Notes: generated from the letters alone by a model not told the origin. A stretch of 64,000 nt of DNA from Staphylococcus delphini (GCF_900636325.1 NZ_LR134263.1:1736001-1800000), one strand, 5' to 3'; positions 45,901 through 56,469 are shown, counted from the first letter of the stretch. Program-made: numbers and translations.

Positions 45901-47259
45901 TTTATCAATGATTTCGCCATTTTTCACTTTCACTGCGGCCAACTCGATAATTTTATCGTACTGGTTGGACAATCCCGTCGTCTCTACGTCAAACACGACA
46001 TATGTCGCATCTTGGAGCATTATATCAGACGGTTTGTACGCAATCGGCACACCATCATCAACGAGCATGCCTTCCATCCCGTAAATCATTTTAATGCCAT
46101 GCTTTTCAGCTGCCGCATGCGCATCGGGATAAGCTTGTACGACGTTATGATCTGTTACTGCAATCGCATCGTGTCCCCATTGTGCAGCTTGTGCGACATA
46201 ATCACCAATATGCGTCACACCATCCATTTGACTCATTGATGTATGCAAATGGAATTCCACACGTTTTTCCGTAGCTTTATCCATTTTGGGTGTACGTTTA
46301 ATCGCTTCAATGTCAGACATCATCATCACGAGGTCGCGAATGAACATATCTTCTTCAATGCGACCTTGTGCGCGCACCCATTGACCTTCTTTTAATGATT
46401 TGAAATGGTCTAAGTCGTTTTTATTTTTACGCGTAAACATTTTAAGGACGAGTGAATCGGTATAGTCTGTCACCTTTAATTCGACGATGTGACGGCCACT
46501 TTTCAACTCTTTTAAATTAATGTCGAAAATGACCCCTTCAATCGCCACTTTAAACTCTTCTTCAATAATCGATTCAATCGGTCGAACATTCTCAACTTGA
46601 ATCGGCTTGCCAATTTGACAACGTTCGACGGCCACTTCATCATCTTGTTGTGCACGTTGTTCTTTCATTTTTTCAATTTTAGCAGTTGCTTCGCGTGCAC
46701 TTTGTTCATCTTCCTCTTGAATGTGTGCTTCTAATGATGCTAAATCTTCATCGTGACCACTTTCATCCGTTTCAAATACAACTTTTTGCACATTAAAACC
46801 ACATCGTTGCATTGCGCGCACTAAGCTGCCGTTGCACACTTTATTGAAATGGTTCCCTTCAATATCGTTTTGGACAAGTATTTTAACGACATCACCTGAG
46901 ACAATCATACGTTTTTGTTTTAATTGCCCTTTTACTTTAGGCGACAATTGCGTTTGTTCAATACAATCACCTAAATACTTCAGTAAATATTCATCTTGTT
47001 GTGACGCATCATTGACCGTAATTTTCCAATCTACATCTGCAATATGTTGGAAGCTTTCTTTCATCGCATGCGTAAAAACTGCATAGTCTTCATATTTTAA
47101 TAATCGTGGCAACTGAATATGAAACGTCCACTTTCGTGATTTTTGGGATACATCTACACGTGTCAATTGGCCTTGATCAATGAAGTCCTGATCAAAATGG
47201 TCTAACATATTCATTTGTTTGAGAAGAATCTTAAATTTTTCTTGATTCTGTAATGTCAA
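42952..47259 (-). CDS. polC: DNA polymerase III alpha subunit, PolC type
   Basis: Main replicative polymerase of low-GC Gram-positives. An N-terminal OB region is followed by a PHP domain (EFHLHTSMSQMDG) interrupted by a DEDDh proofreading exonuclease (VVFDVETTGLSN, FVAHNASFDMGFI). The Zn-binding loop (YICPSCKKSEFF, CECGTEM) and the polymerase core with PDIDLNFSGEYQ and a C-terminal HhH region follow. A longer frame starts at 47310; the TTG at 47259 follows AAGGTGG by 8 bases and gives 1435 aa, close to S. aureus PolC. Confidence 0.97.
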   Translation of the reverse strand: MTLQNQEKFKILLKQMNMLDHFDQDFIDQGQLTRVDVSQKSRKWTFHIQLPRLLKYEDYAVFTHAMKESFQHIADVDWKITVNDASQQDEYLLKYLGDCIEQTQLSPKVKGQLKQKRMIVSGDVVKILVQNDIEGNHFNKVCNGSLVRAMQRCGFNVQKVVFETDESGHDEDLASLEAHIQEEDEQSAREATAKIEKMKEQRAQQDDEVAVERCQIGKPIQVENVRPIESIIEEEFKVAIEGVIFDINLKELKSGRHIVELKVTDYTDSLVLKMFTRKNKNDLDHFKSLKEGQWVRAQGRIEEDMFIRDLVMMMSDIEAIKRTPKMDKATEKRVEFHLHTSMSQMDGVTHIGDYVAQAAQWGHDAIAVTDHNVVQAYPDAHAAAEKHGIKMIYGMEGMLVDDGVPIAYKPSDIMLQDATYVVFDVETTGLSNQYDKIIELAAVKVKNGEIIDKFERFSNPHEKLTETIKNLTHITDDMLKDAPEIEEVLTEFKAWVGDAIFVAHNASFDMGFIDTGYERLGFGPSTNAVIDTLELSRTINTSYGKHGLNFLAKKYGVELTQHHRAIYDTEATAYIFVKMLAQLKALDVHNHQDINKKLSNEDAYKRARPQHVTLIVQNQTGLKNLFKIVSASLVQYYYRTPRIPRSLLDEHREGLLVGTACDEGEVFTAVMQRDQSEVERIAKYYDYIEVQPPALYQDLLDRDLIRDNETLVEIYERILKVGETNQIPVIATGNAHYLHEHDAIARRILIAAQPGNPLNRSTLPEAHFRTTDEMLDAFHFLGEERAHQIVVENTRALADRIEKVVPIKDKLYTPNMDGANEEIREMSYRHAKQLYGEDLPQIVIDRLEKELESIIGNGFAVIYLISQRLVKKSLEDGYLVGSRGSVGSSFVATMTEITEVNPLPPHYICPSCKKSEFFDDGSVGSGFDLPDKTCECGTEMIKEGQDIPFETFLGFKGDKVPDIDLNFSGEYQPKAHNYTKVLFGEEYVYRAGTIGTVAEKTAFGFVKGYLNDQGIHKRGAEVDRLVKGCTGVKRTTGQHPGGIIVVPDYMDIFDFTPIQYPADDQSSSWMTTHFDFHSIHDNVLKLDILGHDDPTMIRMLQDLSGIDPKTIPVDDQQTMGIFSSPEALGVTEEEILAKTGTFGVPEFGTGFVRQMLEDTKPTTFSELVQISGLSHGTDVWLGNAQELIRSGTCTLSSCIGCRDDIMVYLMYAGLEPSLAFKIMEAVRKGKGLTEEFEQVMRENNVPDWYMDSCKKIKYMFPKAHAAAYVLMAVRIAYFKVHHPLYYYASYFTVRASDFDLITMVKDKDSIRQTVKDMYARYMDLGKKEKDVLTVLEIMNEMAHRGYRMQPVNLEKSQAYEFIIEGDTLIPPFVAVPGLGENVAKRIVEAREDGPFLSKEDLNKKAGVSQKIIEYLDSLGSLPNMPDKAQLSIFDM

Positions 47260-47392
47260 TTTTCTAACCACCTTATTTGAATTGCCGTGTATGCTTGGTA
47301 AAACTTTCATGTATTTGCGTGAATTTGTCCTCTTTTTTTAACTTTAGCGCTGACTTATGATTATCGCCTTGAACTCGTGTGTCTTAATACAA

Positions 47393-47429
47393 AGAAAAGA
47401 GACTATGAATGCGCTTCAGCCTCTTTTCT
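47393..47429. terminator. Hairpin terminator between proS and polC
   Basis: AGAAAAGAGACT (47393-47404) and AGCCTCTTTTCT (47418-47429) pair over 12 positions with one G-T pair. It is likely the terminator of the uppS-proS transcript, though 700 bases after proS, or an insulator before polC. Weak T runs lie on both sides. Confidence 0.65.
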
Positions 47430-47545
47430 CCTCGTTTAAGTACAAATCATTGCCCCGCTAACTTTTTAATGACGTAATTGAGTCGGTTGTATAACGTTGC
47501 CCTCTTTCTATTATGAACATGTCTATTTTTCGTTAAGAGCATGTT

Positions 47546-47643
47546 ACTTGCATACGATTGCCGTCATTCCTTTTTGAACATTTCATTTGCATACGATTGC
47601 CGTCATTCCTTTTTGAACACGTCACTTGCATACGATTGCCGTC
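47546..47643. repeat. 39-bp tandem repeat, about 2.5 copies
   Basis: The unit ACTTGCATACGATTGCCGTC plus ATTCCTTTTTGAACA recurs with an exact 39-base period (TTGC at 47548, 47587 and 47626). The third copy is truncated and runs into CTAGGACTCGCGTTCCCAGG. No spacers separate the units. Confidence 0.9.
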
Positions 47644-47656
47644 TAGGACTCGCGTT

Positions 47657-48089
47657 CCCAGGGGCTGAACCTCCAACTAACCAACGCTTTGTTTTTACAG
47701 TTACATTGGTTGAAGCGTTGGTGGATTTTCCGGTTCAGCTGATCCCTCGGGAGTCTCGTCCATCCGGCAATCTTGCATGAACAAACGTAAGGAAAGAGGA
47801 CATCCCCATTTAATCGACACAGTTAACGTCATTAAAAAGTTGGGCCTTTTTTCAAGCTATTTTTTACTTTTGGGACACCGTTTATAGTTTTCCCCAGTGC
47901 CTCCATTCATCGTCACCTAGTCAAACTGTGTTAAACATGGCCACTTTTCAATTTAAGAGAGAAGTCAACATTTTTTATACTATCCCTCGGGAGTCTCGTC
48001 CATCCGGCAACCATGCAAGAACAGAAGCAAAGAATGAGGGCAACTCAGCCCCTGGGAAAGCGAAACCATTAAAGCAATCCTATGCAAGT
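47657..48089. repeat. Repeat mosaic between polC and proS
   Basis: Outer inverted repeats: ACTTGCATACGATTGC (47624-47639 within the tandem copy 3) with GCAATCCTATGCAAGT (48074-48089), 15 of 16 matching, and CCCAGGGGCTGA (47657-47668) with TCAGCCCCTGGG (48045-48056), perfect. Inside are a hairpin CCAACGCTT/AAGCGTTGG (47681-47689, 47713-47721) and a 29-bp identical direct repeat (47742-47770 and 47982-48010) containing ATCCCTCGGGAGTCTCGTCC. No gene is evident in 47260-48131. Confidence 0.85.
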
Positions 48090-48131
48090 GGCATGTTTTT
48101 ATTGGAAAGTGAGCAAACTCAACTTTAATTG

Positions 48132-49838
48132 TTATTGAAGTTGGCCGTACAGTGCCTCAAGGTGTGCCACTAAATCGTTCACATGCACATCTTCACTGTC
48201 GCCAGTATCACGACGCTTCACTTCTACGATACCTTCTGCAGCATTTTTACCCACTACCACACGAACTGGAATACCGATTAAGTCTGCATCGTTAAATTTC
48301 ACACCTGCTCGCTCATTTCGGTCATCATACAGTACATCATAAGTCCCTAATAATTGATCGTACAATTGGTCTGCACATTCACGTTGTTCGTCTTTTTTAG
48401 GGTTCACTGTAATTAAATGGACATCAAATGGCGTCACTGATTTCGGCCAAATAATCCCGTTCTCATCATGGTGTTGTTCAATAATCGCGCTCAATGTTCT
48501 TGACACACCAATGCCATAACAACCCATCGTTAAGTTTTGTTCACGACCTTGTTGATTTAACACTGTCGCTTTCATCGCTTCAGAATATTTTTCACCGAGT
48601 ACGAACACTTGGCCGACTTCGATGCCTTCCGCAAACTTCGCTGGTCCGGAACCGTCAGCAAGAGGCTCACCTTCAAGAATGAAACGGAAATCACCATAGC
48701 CTTCAATTTGGAAATCACGCTCAACATTTGCATTCACATAATGGTAACCATCTTCATTTGCACCAATCGCTAAGTTGCGCAATGATTGCACGAATTGGTC
48801 TGCATAGACTTTGACATCTCGATCTGTCACAGGGCCTAATGAACCTGGTGATGCACCTAATAAATTACGAATTTCATCATCCGTTGCCATAGCGACATCA
48901 TCAGTTTTAAAGTAATCTTTAATTTTGACGTCATTCACTTCATGATGACCGCGAATGAGTAATAAAATAAACTCGCCATTCACTTTAAAGACCATCGTTT
49001 TAATGATATTTTCTAACGGTTGACCTAAAAAGTCTGCAAGCTCTTGTGCCGTTTTAACGTTAGGTGTCTCTACTTTTTCTAACGGTTGTAACGCTTCGTC
49101 CGTATTGACTGTTTCATAATAAGGTACTTCTGCTTTTTCAATGTTCGCAGCATAATCACTGTTATCGCTATACACGATCGTATCTTCACCAATGGCACTT
49201 AATGCATGGAATTCATGTGTGTGATTTCCACCAATCGCACCTGAATCCGCTACAACTGGACGCACATTTAAGCCCACACGTTTGAAAATCGTACTGTATG
49301 CGTTATACATATTTTGATACGTTTCCATGAGTGATGCTTCATCTGTATGGAATGAGTACGCATCTTTCATAATGAATTCACGACCACGTAATAAGCCGAA
49401 CCGTGGACGCTTTTCATCACGGAATTTTGTTTGAATTTGGAACAACGTTAATGGAAGCTGTTTGTATGAACGTAATTCGTCGCGTACGAGTGATGTCACG
49501 ACTTCTTCATGTGTTGGCCCTAATGCAAATTCACGTTGGTTGCGATCACGTAAACGCATGAGCTCCATACCGTATGCATCCCAACGTCCTGATTCTTTCC
49601 ATAGTTCAGATTGTTGCAATACAGGCATTACAACTTCTACTGCGTCAATACGTTCCATTTCTTGACGGATAATATCTGAAATTTTATGGATGACACGTGT
49701 TGCTACTGGTAAATAGCTGTATACCCCCGCAGCATTTTGTTTAATTAAGCCTGCTTTTAATAACAATTGGTGGCTTATCGCCTCAGCTTCAGCAGGTACT
49801 TCTCTCAATGTTGGAATAAAAACTTTTGATTGCTTCAT
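48132..49838 (-). CDS. proS: Prolyl-tRNA synthetase
   Basis: Class II synthetase of the bacterial (long) type, 568 aa. The catalytic core is split by an editing insert (about 225-405; [18 protein letters not shown]). Motif 2 region [21 protein letters not shown] and motif 3 [13 protein letters not shown] are intact, and a C-terminal anticodon-binding domain follows. It is the last gene of the uppS-cdsA-dxr-rseP-proS run, starting 24 bases after rseP with AAGGAGG upstream. Confidence 0.97.
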   Translation of the reverse strand: MKQSKVFIPTLREVPAEAEAISHQLLLKAGLIKQNAAGVYSYLPVATRVIHKISDIIRQEMERIDAVEVVMPVLQQSELWKESGRWDAYGMELMRLRDRNQREFALGPTHEEVVTSLVRDELRSYKQLPLTLFQIQTKFRDEKRPRFGLLRGREFIMKDAYSFHTDEASLMETYQNMYNAYSTIFKRVGLNVRPVVADSGAIGGNHTHEFHALSAIGEDTIVYSDNSDYAANIEKAEVPYYETVNTDEALQPLEKVETPNVKTAQELADFLGQPLENIIKTMVFKVNGEFILLLIRGHHEVNDVKIKDYFKTDDVAMATDDEIRNLLGASPGSLGPVTDRDVKVYADQFVQSLRNLAIGANEDGYHYVNANVERDFQIEGYGDFRFILEGEPLADGSGPAKFAEGIEVGQVFVLGEKYSEAMKATVLNQQGREQNLTMGCYGIGVSRTLSAIIEQHHDENGIIWPKSVTPFDVHLITVNPKKDEQRECADQLYDQLLGTYDVLYDDRNERAGVKFNDADLIGIPVRVVVGKNAAEGIVEVKRRDTGDSEDVHVNDLVAHLEALYGQLQ

Positions 49839-49862
49839 CCTAGATTGTTCCTCCTTGTCCTA

Positions 49863-51143
49863 TTATAAGAAATAACGTTGTATATCATTCCAAGTGACGA
49901 GCACCATGATGATTAATACAAAAACCGCACCTGCTGCAATAATAACTGTTTCGGCTTTTTTATTGGCAGGTTTTCTAAATATTGCTTCGTAAATCACGAA
50001 TAAAATACGTCCACCATCTAGTGCAGGGATGGGTAATAAATTCATAATTCCCAAGTTCACACTTAATACAGCTGTCCAACTGATCAAGTTGATAATCCCT
50101 GTTTTAACGACCGTATCGACATTTTTGTAGATACCGACTGGACCATTTAACATATCAAAACTAAAGTCACCTGTAAAAATACTCGCGATCATACTGGCCA
50201 CAGCAACGAAAATAATTTTACCGTATTCAATCGTCTGTTGGATGCCGAATAGAAGCGGTTCAAACAGTGAACGTTCTCTTTCAGGCATAAAGCCAAGTTG
50301 ATAATTTGTTTGTTTACTTGTTTTTGTTGTTTGAACTTCTACTTTTTTCGGTGAGAATTCTTTTTCAAGCGTTTTACCGTCACGTTCAATGACGATGGTT
50401 GTCGACTTGCCTTCTGTTGCTTCAAGTTGCTTTTTCACATCATTAAAACGATGAATCTCATGATTACCGATTTTTTTAATTTCATCACCTTTTTGCAAGC
50501 CAATTTGTTGCGCGGGTGAGTTTTCTCCAACTTGATCAATTTTAGGCACCGGCGCACCTTGATAATACGCCAACCCGATAATTAACACTAATGCTAAAAT
50601 AAAATTAAATAATGGACCTGCAAAAAGTGTTAAAAACTTTTGGTACGGCTTTTTATGCGTAAATTGACGATGGCGTGGTGCAATTTGAATTAAACTCCCA
50701 TTTTGTACGAAGAATGCTTTTTCAGCAATGTTAAAACGATGACGTGCATCATCATCAGCCGTCACACCTTCAATAAATAAGCCTTCCGTTAAGTCGACCT
50801 GTTTCACTTCTAGCGCTTCGATTTGTTGAAATTTATGTTGATCATCTAAAATGATGTGCGTCACTTCATTCGCGTCATTTGTTTTAATTCTCACATGCAT
50901 ACCGGGTTGAACAGGTTGCTCTTCCATCCCGTCCCCCGCCATACGCACGTAGCCACCTACAGGCAGCAAACGAATAGTATAGAGTGTTTCATCTTTTCGA
51001 AAACTAAAAATCTTTGGACCCATACCAATCGCAAACTCAGGACACATAATGCCCGCACGTTTGGCGAAATACATATGACCAAATTCATGTACAAATACGA
51101 GGACACCAAAGACAATAATAAATGCAATAAGGGTTATGAGCAC
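49863..51143 (-). CDS. rseP: RIP-type intramembrane zinc metalloprotease RseP
   Basis: Site-2 protease of 426 aa. The zinc motif HEFGH is in membrane helix 1 (residue ~20). A central PDZ domain ([18 protein letters not shown]) and the second motif LDGGRILF near the C-terminus follow. It cleaves membrane-embedded signal peptides or anti-sigma-like proteins. The start is a GTG at 51143; its ribosome site AGGTG overlaps the end of dxr, so the genes are coupled. Confidence 0.95.
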   Translation of the reverse strand: MLITLIAFIIVFGVLVFVHEFGHMYFAKRAGIMCPEFAIGMGPKIFSFRKDETLYTIRLLPVGGYVRMAGDGMEEQPVQPGMHVRIKTNDANEVTHIILDDQHKFQQIEALEVKQVDLTEGLFIEGVTADDDARHRFNIAEKAFFVQNGSLIQIAPRHRQFTHKKPYQKFLTLFAGPLFNFILALVLIIGLAYYQGAPVPKIDQVGENSPAQQIGLQKGDEIKKIGNHEIHRFNDVKKQLEATEGKSTTIVIERDGKTLEKEFSPKKVEVQTTKTSKQTNYQLGFMPERERSLFEPLLFGIQQTIEYGKIIFVAVASMIASIFTGDFSFDMLNGPVGIYKNVDTVVKTGIINLISWTAVLSVNLGIMNLLPIPALDGGRILFVIYEAIFRKPANKKAETVIIAAGAVFVLIIMVLVTWNDIQRYFL

Positions 51144-51149
51144 AGTTTC

Positions 51150-52283
51150 TTACACCTCATATTCTTTTGTTTTATAGTATTGATCTAATTCTAAAATTTG
51201 TTCAAGTGTCGGATTTTGAATGACTTCATGTGCTGCCATTTCACGTTCGATCATTTTTTCAATATCTAAAAACGCAATTTCACGGTTTAAAAACTTAGCG
51301 ACTGCCACTTCATTGACAGCGTTTAATACGACCGGCATCGTGCCACCGATACGCAATGCATCATACGCATATTGTAAACAACGATAACGATCAAAGTCCA
51401 TAGGTTTAAAGTTCAATTGCGCCACTTCTGCAAGATTTAACGATGGTGCTTGATGTTCGATACGTTCTGGATATGTGAAAGCGTATTGAATCGGCATGCG
51501 CATATCCGGCGTACCTAATTGCGCCATCACACTTGTATCAACAAATTCGACCATTGAATGAATGATGCTTTCTTTATGCAAAATGGTTTGAATTTGATCA
51601 ATATCTAAGTCAAATAGCCATTTCGCTTCAATCACTTCGAAGCCTTTATTCATCATCGTTGCAGAATCGATCGTAATTTTATGGCCCATTGACCAGTTCG
51701 GGTGATTTAAGGCATCTTCCACCGTTACTGAAGCCAATTGATCACGTGTTAAGTCACGGAATGAACCACCACTTGCCGTAATGACCACGTTTTTCACTTT
51801 GCGCATCTCTTCACCATTTAAACATTGAAAAATCGCAGCATGTTCTGAGTCTACTGGTAAAATATTAACGCCATGTCGACGTGCATGCGCCATCACCAAT
51901 TCACCAGCAACGACTAACGTTTCTTTATTGGCTAATGCGATATCTTTCCCTGCTTCAATGGCTTTCATCGTCGGTTCGAGCCCAACACTACCAAGCAATG
52001 AATTTAACACTAAATCATTTTTATCGTAAGTCGCCACTTCAATCAACCCGTCACGACCACTGACGATATGACTGTGATAAGGTTTTAATTGTGCGACTGC
52101 GCTTTCTTCCTGTACAGCAACAATCTCAGGATTAAGTTTTTGTATCACTTCAATTGCAAAATCAATGTTTTTTCCTACAGTGAACGCAATTAAATTAAAA
52201 TTTTCAGGATGGCGTTCAATGACATCAATAGCCTGTTGACCAATTGAACCTGATGCGCCTAAAATAGCGATATTTTTCATCAT
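51150..52283 (-). CDS. dxr: 1-deoxy-D-xylulose-5-phosphate reductoisomerase
   Basis: Second step of the MEP isoprenoid pathway. The NADPH motif is GASGSIGQQ; substrate and metal residues lie in [12 protein letters not shown] and [10 protein letters not shown]. 377 aa. It is followed in the operon by rseP and preceded by cdsA. Most staphylococci make isoprenoids by the mevalonate route, so an intact dxr is worth noting: some species (for example of the S. pseudintermedius/schleiferi type) are reported to use MEP instead. That link is recalled knowledge, not proved here. Confidence 0.95.
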   Translation of the reverse strand: MMKNIAILGASGSIGQQAIDVIERHPENFNLIAFTVGKNIDFAIEVIQKLNPEIVAVQEESAVAQLKPYHSHIVSGRDGLIEVATYDKNDLVLNSLLGSVGLEPTMKAIEAGKDIALANKETLVVAGELVMAHARRHGVNILPVDSEHAAIFQCLNGEEMRKVKNVVITASGGSFRDLTRDQLASVTVEDALNHPNWSMGHKITIDSATMMNKGFEVIEAKWLFDLDIDQIQTILHKESIIHSMVEFVDTSVMAQLGTPDMRMPIQYAFTYPERIEHQAPSLNLAEVAQLNFKPMDFDRYRCLQYAYDALRIGGTMPVVLNAVNEVAVAKFLNREIAFLDIEKMIEREMAAHEVIQNPTLEQILELDQYYKTKEYEV

Positions 52284-52296
52284 TTCTCACTTCTCT

Positions 52297-53079
52297 TTAC
52301 ATTTGAATTAAGAAAATATTCATTAAAGGTAATACGAACATAAAGCTGTCAAAGCGGTCTAAAATCCCACCATGTCCTGGAAGTAAGCGCCCTGAATCTT
52401 TGACACCAAAATAACGTTTGAACCCTGATTCTACTAGATCACCCAATTGTCCGAACATACTCAATACGACTGTGATGAGTAACAGGCCTACCATTGGATA
52501 ATCAAAATCTACGAAAAACATAAATGCGATTGGCACAATTAAACTACAAATCAACCCACCGATGAAACCTTCAATCGTTTTGTTCGGGCTAATCGTCGGC
52601 CATAATTTACGTTTTCCTAAGAGGCGTCCAAATATGTATGCCCCAGTATCTGTCAACCATACGATCAACAATCCAAATAAGATAAACTCTAACCCTGCTT
52701 CTCGCGTTACATAAAAATACATAAAACCGATACCTACATATGCGACAGACATCAAACAAAAAGCAGAGTCCATAAAGCTAAATCTATTTTTTGACATCAC
52801 TGTATAACTTAAAATAATAAAACTCATCGCAATTAGTGATTTTTGTTGCAACACGATAACCCACTCCCCAAAACCTTGCGGGAGCATCAAAATAACTAAT
52901 GCCAATGCACTTAAAAGACCAGGTATTGACAATAATTGGATTCTATTCATGTTTAAAAGTTCTTTTAACGCAATTAATGCAAGTAAAAATGTGAAATACA
53001 TCCATGTTGATCCACCAATGAGCAAAATAGGTAAAAAAACAATGAGTGCCACTATCGTTGTGATTGTTCTAACCTTCAT
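52297..53079 (-). CDS. cdsA: Phosphatidate cytidylyltransferase
   Basis: Makes CDP-diacylglycerol from phosphatidate and CTP. 260 aa with about eight membrane helices and the signature region [16 protein letters not shown] then [15 protein letters not shown], ending [13 protein letters not shown]. It lies between uppS and dxr, the normal order. It supplies the substrate used by PgsA, encoded elsewhere in this window. Confidence 0.96.
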   Translation of the reverse strand: MKVRTITTIVALIVFLPILLIGGSTWMYFTFLLALIALKELLNMNRIQLLSIPGLLSALALVILMLPQGFGEWVIVLQQKSLIAMSFIILSYTVMSKNRFSFMDSAFCLMSVAYVGIGFMYFYVTREAGLEFILFGLLIVWLTDTGAYIFGRLLGKRKLWPTISPNKTIEGFIGGLICSLIVPIAFMFFVDFDYPMVGLLLITVVLSMFGQLGDLVESGFKRYFGVKDSGRLLPGHGGILDRFDSFMFVLPLMNIFLIQM

Positions 53080-53093
53080 CCCACTACTCCTAT

Positions 53094-53855
53094 CTACAAT
53101 CCTCCAAATCTTCTTTGTCGCGATTGATATGTTTTAATACATGCTTTTAACTCTTCCTCATCAAAATCTGGCCACATTTTAGAATTAAAAATAAATTCAC
53201 TGTACGACAATTGCCAAATCAAAAAATTACTAATGCGTTGTTCCCCAGACGTACGAATCAATAATTCTGGATCAGGATAATCACGAGTCATGAGATATTT
53301 TTGGAAATGTTGTTCTGTTAACGCATCGATATCTTGATCAGACGCATGACGCATCTCTTTCATCAATGTTTGAATACCGTGAACAATCTCCGCACGACCA
53401 CCGTAATTAATTGCAAATATTAAAGTCAATCCCGTATTGTCAGCTGTTTTAATTTTCGCTTCTTCAATCGCCTGAATCGTTTTTTCTGGCAATTCATCAA
53501 TAAAGCCAACTGTTTCGACTCTCACATTTTTCTCAATCAATTCTGGTAAAAACGTATTTAAAAAGTTAACAGGTAAGCCCATGATGTAATTGACTTCTTC
53601 ATCCGGTCGCGACCAATTCTCCGTTGAAAAAGCATAAAGGGTCAAATACTTAATCCCTAAGTCACTTGCTGCACGCGTAATCGTTTTGATCGTTTGCATG
53701 CCTTGATAATGCCCTTTGATTCTTGGCATTTTACGCTGTTTCGCCCAACGCCCATTGCCATCCATAATAATTGCAATGTGTTCAGGAATATTATGTAAAT
53801 CGAGCGCTTCGATATGGTTTTGAGTGTCATTTTTTTTCTTAAATTTCTTAAACAT
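53094..53855 (-). CDS. uppS: Isoprenyl (undecaprenyl diphosphate) synthase
   Basis: cis-Prenyltransferase making the C55 lipid carrier for wall synthesis. The FPP-binding motif is [14 protein letters not shown], with [22 protein letters not shown] and [15 protein letters not shown]. 253 aa. First gene of the uppS-cdsA-dxr-rseP-proS run; the frr terminator lies upstream. Confidence 0.96.
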   Translation of the reverse strand: MFKKFKKKNDTQNHIEALDLHNIPEHIAIIMDGNGRWAKQRKMPRIKGHYQGMQTIKTITRAASDLGIKYLTLYAFSTENWSRPDEEVNYIMGLPVNFLNTFLPELIEKNVRVETVGFIDELPEKTIQAIEEAKIKTADNTGLTLIFAINYGGRAEIVHGIQTLMKEMRHASDQDIDALTEQHFQKYLMTRDYPDPELLIRTSGEQRISNFLIWQLSYSEFIFNSKMWPDFDEEELKACIKTYQSRQRRFGGL

Positions 53856-53967
53856 GCGCGTTCCTCCGAGCCTATTTCGTCTCTTAAAATATTATAATCT
53901 CATAAGCGTACAATTATCTACCATTTTATCACACTCAATACCTGCATTGAATAAACAAAGAAAAAAA

Positions 53968-53993
53968 CTGTACCAAAGTCGTATTCGGTACAG
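53968..53993 (-). terminator. frr terminator
   Basis: CTGTACC (53968-53974) and GGTACAG (53987-53993) form a perfect 7-bp stem. On the minus strand it is followed by TTTTTTTCTTTG. It separates pyrH-frr from uppS. Confidence 0.85.
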
Positions 53994-54098
53994 CTTAAAA
54001 GTAGACAAACTTTTTCTACAGTCTTCCTATTAAATTGGACTGAGTTCACACACCTTAATGACGTTGAGACAACATCATAAGGTGAATGACAGCGCGAT

Positions 54099-54653
54099 TT
54101 AGACTGACATGATATCTTTTTCTTTGTCTGCCACTAACTGATCGATTTCTTTGATTGAGCTATCAGTAATTTTTTGCACTTCGTCAGATCCGTTACGTAA
54201 CTCATCTTCAGAAATTTCGCCATCTTTTTCTTGTCTTTTTAATGTATCGTTTGCATCACGACGAATGTTACGGATAGAAACTTTCGCATTTTCACCTGTT
54301 TTCTTCACTTCTTTAACAATCTCTTTACGACGTTCTTCAGTTAAAGCAGGTACCATAATACGAATGACATCGCCGTCACTAGTTGGGTTAACCCCTAAAT
54401 TTGCTGCGATGATTGCTTTTTCAATGTCAGCCAAAGACGTTTTGTCATATGGAGATACCACGAGTAAACGTGCTTCAGGAACGTTAATACTTGCAAGTTG
54501 TTGTACAGGTGTAGGCGCACCATAGTAATCGACTTGAACACCTGCTAGCAAGTTTGAGTTCGCACGACCCGCATTGATTTGAGCTAATTCACGAGATAAA
54601 TTCTCAGTTGACTTTTTCATACGCGTTTTTGCATCTTGAATAATTTCTTTCAT
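54099..54653 (-). CDS. frr: Ribosome recycling factor
   Basis: Splits post-termination ribosomes with EF-G. 184 aa; conserved segments are [22 protein letters not shown] and [14 protein letters not shown] [14 protein letters not shown]. It lies 17 bases after pyrH with AGGTGCG upstream. Confidence 0.97.
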   Translation of the reverse strand: MKEIIQDAKTRMKKSTENLSRELAQINAGRANSNLLAGVQVDYYGAPTPVQQLASINVPEARLLVVSPYDKTSLADIEKAIIAANLGVNPTSDGDVIRIMVPALTEERRKEIVKEVKKTGENAKVSIRNIRRDANDTLKRQEKDGEISEDELRNGSDEVQKITDSSIKEIDQLVADKEKDIMSV

Positions 54654-54670
54654 TGTTTCGCACCTCTATA

Positions 54671-55393
54671 TTATTTTGTAATGATTGTACCGATATCTTC
54701 ACCTTGAACAGCACGTTTAATATTGCCTTCTTCCATAATAGAGAAGACTTTTAACGGTATATTGTTGTCCATACAGAATGAAGAGGCTGTTGAATCCATT
54801 ACTTGTAAACCTTCTTGTAATAGTTGGATATAAGTTAAGCGATCATACTTTTTAGCATTCGGATCAACTTTAGGGTCTGCTGAATAGACACCATCCACAT
54901 TGTTTTTACCCATTAAAATCACATCTGCTTCCACTTCGGCTGCACGTAATGCTGCAGTTGTGTCTGTTGAGAAATATGGGTTTCCAATACCTGCTGCAAA
55001 AATAACGACACGGTTTTTCTCTAAGTGACGAATTGCACGACGTCGAATGTACGGCTCGGCAACTTGTTTCATTTCGATTGAAGTTAATACACGTGTATCA
55101 CAATCCAATTGCTCAAGGCTATCTTGTAAAGCTAACGCGTTCATCACAGTTGCTAACATACCCATATAGTCAGCAGTACCACGATCCATACCTAAATCGC
55201 TACCTGTTTTGCCACGCCAGATATTACCACCACCCACAATGACAGCAATTTCAGTGTCCATTTTAGCTACTTCTGCCACTTGTTCTGCGATGCTTTTAAT
55301 AATCATTGGATTGATACCAAAACCTTTGTCACCTGCTAATGCTTCTCCACTTAATTTCAAAACTACTCGCTTATATTTTGAAGTTTCAGTCAT
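54671..55393 (-). CDS. pyrH: UMP kinase
   Basis: Phosphorylates UMP to UDP. Amino-acid-kinase fold with [30 protein letters not shown]-like [12 protein letters not shown] and [10 protein letters not shown]. The frame is open upstream to 55480, but the ATG at 55393 follows AGAGG and gives 240 aa, the staphylococcal length. Cotranscribed with frr. Confidence 0.97.
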   Translation of the reverse strand: MTETSKYKRVVLKLSGEALAGDKGFGINPMIIKSIAEQVAEVAKMDTEIAVIVGGGNIWRGKTGSDLGMDRGTADYMGMLATVMNALALQDSLEQLDCDTRVLTSIEMKQVAEPYIRRRAIRHLEKNRVVIFAAGIGNPYFSTDTTAALRAAEVEADVILMGKNNVDGVYSADPKVDPNAKKYDRLTYIQLLQEGLQVMDSTASSFCMDNNIPLKVFSIMEEGNIKRAVQGEDIGTIITK

Positions 55394-55435
55394 TATTTTA
55401 ACCTCTCTATTCATAATATGTAAAACAATACAAGT

Positions 55436-55526
55436 AAAGAAGACACAATAAGTATCTTCCTTGCACACGGCTTCAATCATGCATTGAAGTCATGCAAAGG
55501 AGGACACGAAAGGTGTCTTCTTTCTT
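55436..55526 (-). other. Nested hairpins between tsf and pyrH
   Basis: AAAGAAGACAC (55436-55446) pairs with GTGTCTTCTTT (55516-55526) over about 70 bases. Inside, CTTCAAT/ATTGAAG forms another stem. Locally GAAGACACC/GGTGTCTTC-type arms can pair with a nearer GGACAC, so the two halves can fold alternatively. It may be the tsf terminator, a pyrH leader, or both. Confidence 0.5.
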
Positions 55527-55543
55527 ATACAAAACCGTGTTAA

Positions 55544-56422
55544 TTATTTCATTTGTCCTTTAACTTCATCAGCAAAGTTTTCTTGGCGTTTTTCAATGCC
55601 TTCACCTACTTCGTAACGTACGAAGTCAACAAGTTTGCCACCTTTAGATTTAAGGAACGCTTCAACTGTTTGATCAGGGTTTTTAACGAAGTTTTGATCA
55701 ACTGCACAAATTTCTTGTAAATATTTACGTAAACGACCTTCAACCATTTTTTCAACGATGTTTTCTGGTTTACCTTCATTTAAAGCTTGTTGTTTTAAAA
55801 CTTCTCTTTCGTGGTTAAGTTCTTCTTCACTTACTTGCTCAGAAGATACATATTTAGGGTTGATTGCTGCGATGTGCATTGCAACGTCTTTCGCTGCGTC
55901 TTCATCAGTTGTACCTTCAACAACTGAAAGCACTGCAATACGACCACCCATGTGTAAATAAGCACCGAATGCATCGTTATCAGTTTTAGTTCTGATTTCA
56001 AAACGACGTAAGCTTAATTTTTCACCGATTGTTGAAATTGCTTCTGTCATATGTTCAGAAACTTTTTTACCATTTGGTAATGTTGTTTCATTTAATTCTT
56101 CAACAGTTGCTGCTTTTGTATCAAGAATTTGGTTAGCAATTTCTTTTACAAGCTGTTGGAAACCTTCGTTACGAGCAACGAAGTCCGTTTCAGAGTTGAT
56201 TTCAACGATAACTGCTTCATTACCTTTTACTTCAACATGTGTGATACCTTCAGCCGCAATACGGTCAGCTTTTTTAGCTGCTTTTGCAATACCTTTTTCA
56301 CGAAGGTAGTCAATCGCTTTTTCGATATCTCCATCAGTTGCTTCTAAAGCTTTTTTACAGTCCATCATACCCGCGCCAGTTCTTTCGCGTAATTCTTTAA
56401 CAAGTTTAGCTGAAATTGCCAT
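55544..56422 (-). CDS. tsf: Elongation factor Ts
   Basis: Nucleotide exchange factor for EF-Tu. The N-terminal UBA-like domain has [20 protein letters not shown], and the core has [15 protein letters not shown]. 292 aa. It is downstream of rpsB with a hairpin terminator in the spacer. Confidence 0.97.
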   Translation of the reverse strand: MAISAKLVKELRERTGAGMMDCKKALEATDGDIEKAIDYLREKGIAKAAKKADRIAAEGITHVEVKGNEAVIVEINSETDFVARNEGFQQLVKEIANQILDTKAATVEELNETTLPNGKKVSEHMTEAISTIGEKLSLRRFEIRTKTDNDAFGAYLHMGGRIAVLSVVEGTTDEDAAKDVAMHIAAINPKYVSSEQVSEEELNHEREVLKQQALNEGKPENIVEKMVEGRLRKYLQEICAVDQNFVKNPDQTVEAFLKSKGGKLVDFVRYEVGEGIEKRQENFADEVKGQMK

Positions 56423-56469
56423 TCATAATTCCTCCAATTTTAAAAAATGCTTGATTTATTTTAAAAAAA

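Noticed and set aside
47546..47643. Possible CRISPR-like array
   Set aside because: The 39-bp units are contiguous with no variable spacers and number only about 2.5; no cas genes nearby.
53856..54098. Gene in the uppS-frr gap
   Set aside because: Only the frr terminator is supported; frames present are short and without ribosome sites.
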